Assembly (NCBI GenBank): GCA_900769095.1
Contig: CAAGFH010000196.1
Span: forward strand, 1-11,094
Length of the DNA: 11,094 nt
Source: Methanobacteriaceae archaeon
GTDB lineage: Archaea > Methanobacteriota > Methanobacteria > Methanobacteriales > Methanobacteriaceae
Reading direction: 5' to 3'
Part shown: one piece after another, positions 7,057-11,094 of the stretch
Position numbering within the stretch: position 1 is the stretch's first letter
How the letters are laid out: each line of letters opens with the position of its first letter
Notes under the pieces: model-generated
Seen by the model: the letters and a program-made list of their open reading frames with translations, nothing else
What the model was told of the DNA's origin: nothing
Database searches by the model: none
Position numbers and translations under genes: made by a program

Positions 7057-8076
7057 AAGGTAAGAATCTAAGTCGATATCTAAATCGTCACAGATTCCTT
7101 TTAATTGTTCGTATAATTTTTCGTCAATATTGACACCGTTTGCTTCAGCTTCTGCGATTCTTTTAACTTCTAAATCACCAGGTACTGGAACATTTTCACC
7201 GGTAGCTCTAACTTGGGATATGAAATCTTCAGTATTTGCTTTAAATTCGTCAAAGTCACCAAATTTAGATGGGTCAATAACAACGTATAAATCTCCTTTG
7301 GTACAGTTTTTATCAGGGGATGCAGTACCGGTTACTCCGTGTCCGTATCCAGCTTGTACTAAAGGTCCGGTTAATAATTCAATTAATAAAGATAATGCGT
7401 ATCCTTTAAATCCACCAAATGGTAAGATTGATCCTTTTAATGCTTCATCTGGATCATTGGTTGGTTTTCCTTCAGCATCTAATGCCCATCCATCAGGTAA
7501 ATCTAATCCTTTTCTTTTGGATTCGAGGATTTTTCCACGAGCGGTTACAGAAGTTGCCATATCAACAGTAATGTAGCTGTCGGATGGAATACCTAATGCA
7601 ATAGGGTTAGTTCCGATTAATGCTTCTTTACCACCTACAGGTGCGATAGCAGGATCAGTATTTGCAATTACAAGCCCAATACAATTTTCTCTTAAAGCTA
7701 AATCACTGTAAAATCCAGTAACTCCAAAGTGGTTGGTATTGTGAACACCTACACATGCAATACCCATTTCTTTAGCTTTTTTAATTGCAATTTGCATTGC
7801 TTTGTAAGAAACAGCTTGTCCAAATCCACTGTTACCGTTAATTAATGCAATAGCAGGAGTTTCTTTTTCAATAGTGATGTTTTCATCTAAGTTGATTGTT
7901 CCTGCATCAATACTAATAAGATATTGTGGGAATCTACCAAGTCCGTGTGATGTAAATCCTTTTAAATCTGCATCAACAGTAGCTTCTGCTACTAATTGTT
8001 GATCTTCTTCACTAGCTCCCAATTGTTTTAAAATTTCTTTAACAAGAGCTATTTCGTTATCTTTCATTATCTTCAT
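7048..8076 (-). CDS. comC: L-sulfolactate/malate dehydrogenase of the LDH2 family
   Basis: NAD(P)-dependent oxidoreductase of the LDH2/MDH2 family (342 residues). In methanogens the family member ComC interconverts L-sulfolactate and sulfopyruvate for coenzyme M synthesis and can also act on malate. Family landmarks are SHGLGRFPQY (43-52, with His44), GNSGFGQAVS (81-90), NHFGVTGFY (115-123, with His116), GGKEALIGTNPIALGIP (148-164) and VPVPGD near the C-terminus (296-301). Three ATGs are possible. The one at 8076 is chosen because GAGGG lies 5 bases upstream of it. The first ATG, at 8079, is only 2 bases from that site. The gene follows purM by 23 bases in the same direction. Substrate choice among sulfolactate, malate and related 2-hydroxy acids cannot be settled from motifs, so the symbol is by family and lineage. 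Confidence 0.87.
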   Translation of the reverse strand: MKIMKDNEIALVKEILKQLGASEEDQQLVAEATVDADLKGFTSHGLGRFPQYLISIDAGTINLDENITIEKETPAIALINGNSGFGQAVSYKAMQIAIKKAKEMGIACVGVHNTNHFGVTGFYSDLALRENCIGLVIANTDPAIAPVGGKEALIGTNPIALGIPSDSYITVDMATSVTARGKILESKRKGLDLPDGWALDAEGKPTNDPDEALKGSILPFGGFKGYALSLLIELLTGPLVQAGYGHGVTGTASPDKNCTKGDLYVVIDPSKFGDFDEFKANTEDFISQVRATGENVPVPGDLEVKRIAEAEANGVNIDEKLYEQLKGICDDLDIDLDSYLEE

Positions 8077-8081
8077 CATAT

Positions 8082-8086
8082 CCCTC
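8082..8086 (-). promoter_or_regulatory. Shine-Dalgarno that decides the comC start
   Basis: GAGGG on the minus strand lies 5 bases before the ATG at 8076, 2 bases before the ATG at 8079 and 14 before the one at 8067. Only the first spacing is normal, which selects the start MKIMKDNE. Confidence 0.65.
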
Positions 8087-8099
8087 TTTTAATTTTAAT

Positions 8100-9119
8100 T
8101 CAGTATTCTATTTCGCTGCCTTCGAAACATTTAACTGTAATTTTTTCATCATCGGTTACTTTACCAATGATTTGGCATTTACAATATTCATCTAAAGTGC
8201 CCATAATTTTATCTGCTTCACTTTCGTCACAGATAACAACAAATCCAATACCCATGTTGAAAACTTTGTACATTTCTTTGATATCTACGCCTTGATCGTA
8301 AATAAGTTTGAATATTTCAGGTACTTCTGGAAGGTCGTTAATATCATATCCAATGCCTTTTTTCAAACGTCTGAGGTTAGTAAAACCTCCTCCGGTAATA
8401 TGAGCAAGACCATTTATATTGTATTCTTCTTTGAACAATGCAACAATAGGTTTAACATATAATTCAGTTGGTCTAATTAATTCTTCACCAATAGTTGTTT
8501 CACCATTAGGCATTTTATCATCAACAGTAAAGCCACCTTTATCGAATATTGCTTTTCTAGCTAAACTGTATCCGTTAGAATGAATACCATTACTTTCAAT
8601 ACCAATTAAAACGTTACCTGGTTGGATATTTTCACCAGTAATGATTTTGTCAATATCTACAAATCCAATACCAGTTCCTGCTAAATCGAAATCTTTAATA
8701 ATTCCTGGAAGTGATGCAGTTTCTCCACCAATGATTGCAATATTGGATTCATTAGCTCCTTTTACTAAACCTTCTGCAATTTCTGCAGCTCTTTCAGGGT
8801 CTGGTTTTTCAACAGCAAGGTAATCTACTAAAGCTATTGGTTCTGCTCCAACACATAAAATATCGTTAACAACCATAGCAATACAGTCAATTCCTACTGT
8901 ATCATATTTGTTCATCATTTCCGCGATTAAAATTTTACTTCCGACACCATCAGTACTCATTGCAATACCTTTGTCACCTAATTTGACTAAAGCAGCATAA
9001 TGACCACTGTCTGTAATAATATCTCTGCATTCTAATGTTGATTTGAGTTTATCTGCTAATTTTGAAACAGTAACTGCTTCCAAATCAATATCAACACCTG
9101 ATTCTGAATATGTAACCAT
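8100..9119 (-). CDS. purM: Phosphoribosylformylglycinamidine cyclo-ligase (AIR synthetase)
   Basis: ATP-dependent enzyme that closes the imidazole ring to give aminoimidazole ribotide in purine synthesis. The 339-residue product has normal PurM length and no gaps. Motifs in order are STDGVGSK (55-62, nucleotide/phosphate binding), [10 protein letters not shown] (85-94), GGETASLPG (131-139), [11 protein letters not shown] (176-186), HITGGG (240-245) and FNMGIGFVV (287-295). The frame stays open 17 codons upstream to an ATG at 9170, but that stretch is AT-rich, lies within a hairpin and has no homology pattern. The ATG at 9119 has AGGTG 5 bases before it and gives [10 protein letters not shown], the usual PurM beginning. 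comC follows 23 bases after the TGA stop. Confidence 0.95.
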   Translation of the reverse strand: MVTYSESGVDIDLEAVTVSKLADKLKSTLECRDIITDSGHYAALVKLGDKGIAMSTDGVGSKILIAEMMNKYDTVGIDCIAMVVNDILCVGAEPIALVDYLAVEKPDPERAAEIAEGLVKGANESNIAIIGGETASLPGIIKDFDLAGTGIGFVDIDKIITGENIQPGNVLIGIESNGIHSNGYSLARKAIFDKGGFTVDDKMPNGETTIGEELIRPTELYVKPIVALFKEEYNINGLAHITGGGFTNLRRLKKGIGYDINDLPEVPEIFKLIYDQGVDIKEMYKVFNMGIGFVVICDESEADKIMGTLDEYCKCQIIGKVTDDEKITVKCFEGSEIEY

Positions 9120-9124
9120 TTTAA

Positions 9125-9129
9125 CACCT
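9125..9129 (-). promoter_or_regulatory. Shine-Dalgarno that decides the purM start
   Basis: AGGTG on the minus strand, 5 bases before the ATG at 9119. It excludes the longer reading from 9170. Confidence 0.7.
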
Positions 9130-9150
9130 ATTGTTTTAAAAATAAATAAA

Positions 9151-9170
9151 ATGTTGTATTTGTACAACAT
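9151..9170 (-). terminator. Hairpin with U-rich tail between aCPSF1 and purM
   Basis: ATGTTGTA and TACAACAT are perfect 8-base arms around CAAA, followed directly on the minus strand by TTTATTTATTTTT. This resembles a terminator for the aCPSF1 transcript. A TATA-like AATTATAA about 25 bases upstream (near 9192-9199) would place a purM transcription start at the edge of the hairpin. It could therefore equally be an operator or leader element of purM. Confidence 0.45.
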
Positions 9171-9211
9171 TTCTCATAATTGTATTTGTTATAATTAGTA
9201 TTTATTTATTA

Positions 9212-11080
9212 TTAATGAATCCTTACACTATCTAAGTTGATTGGAGTTTTGGTCTCAATCTTATAACTTCTGTGAATAGAGGATGCTAAGTCAACAGTTT
9301 TGTATGGATCTCCGTGACAAGTAATGACTTTTTCAGGTCTTGGATTAAGTCTTTTGACGTATTCCATTAATTGTCTTCTGTTAGAGTGACCACTGAATCC
9401 ATTAATTGTTTTAATTTCCATTCCAACATTGAATATTCTTGTTTTTCCATCATCATCTTCAAGAGGAATTTCTTTCCAACCTTTTTGAACTCTTCTACCC
9501 ATGGAACCTTCAGACTGGTATCCTACAAAGATTAAAGTATTTCTTTCATCTTCACATAACCATTTGAAGTATTCTACGGAGTTTCCTCCAGTTAACATAC
9601 CTGATGTGGATAAGATAATTGCAGGGTCTTTACTTTCAACAATTTCTTTTCTTTGGTCGTGATTTTGAACTTTAACAAACATGTCGGAAACAAATGGGTT
9701 TCTGCCCATGTGGAAGATTTGGTCTCTTAAGTCTTTACTTAAGTATTCAGGTCTTGCGGTGTGGATTGCAGTTGCTTCCCAAATCATTCCGTCAATTAAG
9801 ATAGGAACTTCATCAATTAATCCGTGTCTCATGTACTCTTCTAAAACAACCATAAGTTCTTGTGCTCTTCCTACAGCAAATACTGGAACTAATACTTTTC
9901 CTCCACGTTTGAGGGTTTTGTAAATAGTTTTCATCATTTCTTTTTCAGCATTGTTTCTGGAAGGTTGAATATCTTCTCTTCCACCGTAGGTACTTTCCAT
10001 AATTACGGTTTCAGCACGTGGGAAACGAATGGTTGCAGGTTCTAATAATCTGGATGGTTCATATTTGAAGTCTCCAGTATATACTAAGTTGTGAGCTCCA
10101 TCTCCAATGTGCATATGGGAAATTGCAGAACCTAAGATGTGACCTGCGTTATGTAATGTTAATCTGATATCTGGTGAGATGTCTGTTACTTCACCATAAT
10201 CTAAGGTAATAGTATTTTTAATAGCTTGTTTTACATGTTTTGATGTAAATGGTAAAGGATTGCCTTCTCTGTGAGCAATATCAAGATGGTCGAATTGTAA
10301 AAGTGTGGTTAAGTCTCTAGTTGGGGTTGTACAGTATACTGGTCCATCATATCCGTAATGGAATAAATAAGGTACAAATCCACAATGATCTAAGTGAGCG
10401 TGAGATATAATGACTGCATCTAATTCTTCAATTGAAAATTCTGGTACATTTAAATAAGGGAATGCATTTTTATTGTCAGATGCTGCAACGTTAACTCCAC
10501 AGTCTAATAAAACACGACTGTTTGGTGTTTGTAAGAGCATGGATGAACGTCCAACTTCTTTAAATCCTCCCATTGAAGTAACTCTTGCCCAGTCATTTGG
10601 GTATTTACTTCCTTGGTGAATTTGACGTCCAAGACGTTGTAATAATTTTTTCCTGTCTTTACTACTATTTTTCTGAATAGTTCTGATTTTTCCAATGATG
10701 TCTGAGCTTATTGGTGGTGTTCTTAAAATTTTAGGAGCCCATCCGGTATTTTTAACAATATTTCTAGAAGTAACACCGTATTTTCCAATAACGAGACCTG
10801 GTTTTTTAGCAGTAATAACTACTTCTCCAGTTACAGTATCAAAATAAATGTCAGTAATTTCTGCTCCGTCAGGAACAATTTCGTGAATTTTATTAATAGT
10901 TGCTTCATTATCGAGTAATGCGCTTTTATCTGATCTGATAATAATTCTTTTTCTAAGTTCTTTAGCAAGTGATCTTATTAAATCACCGTTTTCTGTTATA
11001 ATTTCTGGATTTTTAGTATAAACTACTACTTCCGGTCCTTCAAATTCTACTTTTGAAACCTGAATTTCTTTAGGTAGTTT
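9212..11080 (-). CDS. fttA: KH-domain beta-CASP ribonuclease, transcription termination factor (5' end missing)
   Basis: Archaeal CPSF73-like nuclease aCPSF1/FttA, which cuts U-rich RNA 3' ends and terminates transcription. The 622 residues present lack roughly the first 15, replaced by adapter sequence. The reading frame stays open to the window edge, so the internal ATG at 10573 is not the start. Residues 1-140 hold the two KH-like domains; the second has VIGKYG (97-102, a GxxG loop) and [10 protein letters not shown]. The metallo-beta-lactamase core has HAHLDH (227-232), GHILGSA with His314 and YTGDFKYE with Asp337. The beta-CASP insert shows [12 protein letters not shown]. The C-terminal part has SGHSNRRQL with His565 and TCHGD with His589. 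All metal ligands I can identify are present. One small oddity is Asn568 after GHS, where relatives I recall have Asp. The hairpin at 9151-9170 follows the gene. Confidence 0.94.
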   Translation of the reverse strand, partial: KLPKEIQVSKVEFEGPEVVVYTKNPEIITENGDLIRSLAKELRKRIIIRSDKSALLDNEATINKIHEIVPDGAEITDIYFDTVTGEVVITAKKPGLVIGKYGVTSRNIVKNTGWAPKILRTPPISSDIIGKIRTIQKNSSKDRKKLLQRLGRQIHQGSKYPNDWARVTSMGGFKEVGRSSMLLQTPNSRVLLDCGVNVAASDNKNAFPYLNVPEFSIEELDAVIISHAHLDHCGFVPYLFHYGYDGPVYCTTPTRDLTTLLQFDHLDIAHREGNPLPFTSKHVKQAIKNTITLDYGEVTDISPDIRLTLHNAGHILGSAISHMHIGDGAHNLVYTGDFKYEPSRLLEPATIRFPRAETVIMESTYGGREDIQPSRNNAEKEMMKTIYKTLKRGGKVLVPVFAVGRAQELMVVLEEYMRHGLIDEVPILIDGMIWEATAIHTARPEYLSKDLRDQIFHMGRNPFVSDMFVKVQNHDQRKEIVESKDPAIILSTSGMLTGGNSVEYFKWLCEDERNTLIFVGYQSEGSMGRRVQKGWKEIPLEDDDGKTRIFNVGMEIKTINGFSGHSNRRQLMEYVKRLNPRPEKVITCHGDPYKTVDLASSIHRSYKIETKTPINLDSVRIH

Positions 11081-11094
11081 AGATCGGAAGAGCA
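11081..11094. other. Illumina adapter remnant (not genomic)
   Basis: AGATCGGAAGAGCA is the start of the Illumina TruSeq read-through adapter. It is the reverse-oriented counterpart of bases 1-18. It fuses in frame to the broken 5' end of aCPSF1 and would add false residues to its translation. Confidence 0.96.

Noticed and set aside
7130..7576. Plus-strand open frame of 148 codons
   Set aside because: It is antisense to comC, has no ribosome site, and its product shows no family pattern; comC codons explain it.
9120..9170. N-terminal extension of purM starting at the ATG at 9170
   Set aside because: The extension lies in a hairpin and an AT-rich spacer, has no Shine-Dalgarno, and PurM proteins begin near the ATG at 9119, which has AGGTG at good spacing.
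9681..9923. Plus-strand frame of 80 codons
   Set aside because: Antisense shadow of the conserved beta-CASP region of aCPSF1, with no start signals.
10504..10695. Short minus-strand frame beside the aCPSF1 KH region
   Set aside because: It overlaps aCPSF1 in another frame; the aCPSF1 frame is continuous through this stretch and encodes clear family sequence.
1..11094. Terminal inverted repeat suggesting a mobile element or linear replicon
   Set aside because: The inverted ends are Illumina adapter, not biology; no transposase or integrase is present.

Overview
The window is an AT-rich piece of archaeal chromosome, most likely from a Methanobrevibacter-like member of the Methanobacteriales. 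Four things point there. The family-B DNA polymerase is split and its large subunit stops just after motif C. A KH-domain beta-CASP nuclease (aCPSF1/FttA) is present. A ComC-type sulfolactate/malate dehydrogenase for coenzyme M synthesis is present. There is also a large secreted adhesin-like protein with Ig-like repeats, typical of gut methanogens. Species cannot be fixed from the sequence alone. Both ends of the window are Illumina adapter (1-18 and 11081-11094), so the genomic part is only about 19-11080 and whatever lies beyond is unknown.

Plus strand, 59-4598: four tightly packed genes, pyrD, pyrK, an AI-2E-family membrane protein and polB1. The gaps are 2, 14 and 0 bases, so they look like one transcription unit. 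PyrD and PyrK together form the NAD-linked dihydroorotate dehydrogenase of pyrimidine synthesis. PolB1 is the large subunit of the replicative or repair family-B polymerase. The role of the membrane protein is unknown.

Minus strand, 11080 down to 4614: aCPSF1 (5' end missing), purM, comC and the adhesin-like gene. purM and comC are 23 bases apart and probably co-transcribed. A hairpin followed by a U-rich run lies between aCPSF1 and purM. comC ends in a palindrome plus T8 terminator. The adhesin-like gene has its own promoter region (6864-7021), with a TATA box, a Shine-Dalgarno sequence and a perfect 17-bp dyad overlapping the TATA box that is identical to the core of the bacterial Fur box. 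It converges on polB1, and one hairpin that includes bases of both stop codons (4597-4615) separates the two.

Most of the window is core housekeeping: pyrimidine and purine synthesis, coenzyme M synthesis, DNA replication and transcription termination. The adhesin-like gene is the accessory element. I found no CRISPR array, transposase, phage gene, tRNA, rRNA or recognisable defence system. The points most worth following are the Fur-like operator candidate, the strong N-to-C asymmetry of the adhesin in charge and glycosylation sites, and the dihydropyrimidine-dehydrogenase-like active-site loop of PyrD.
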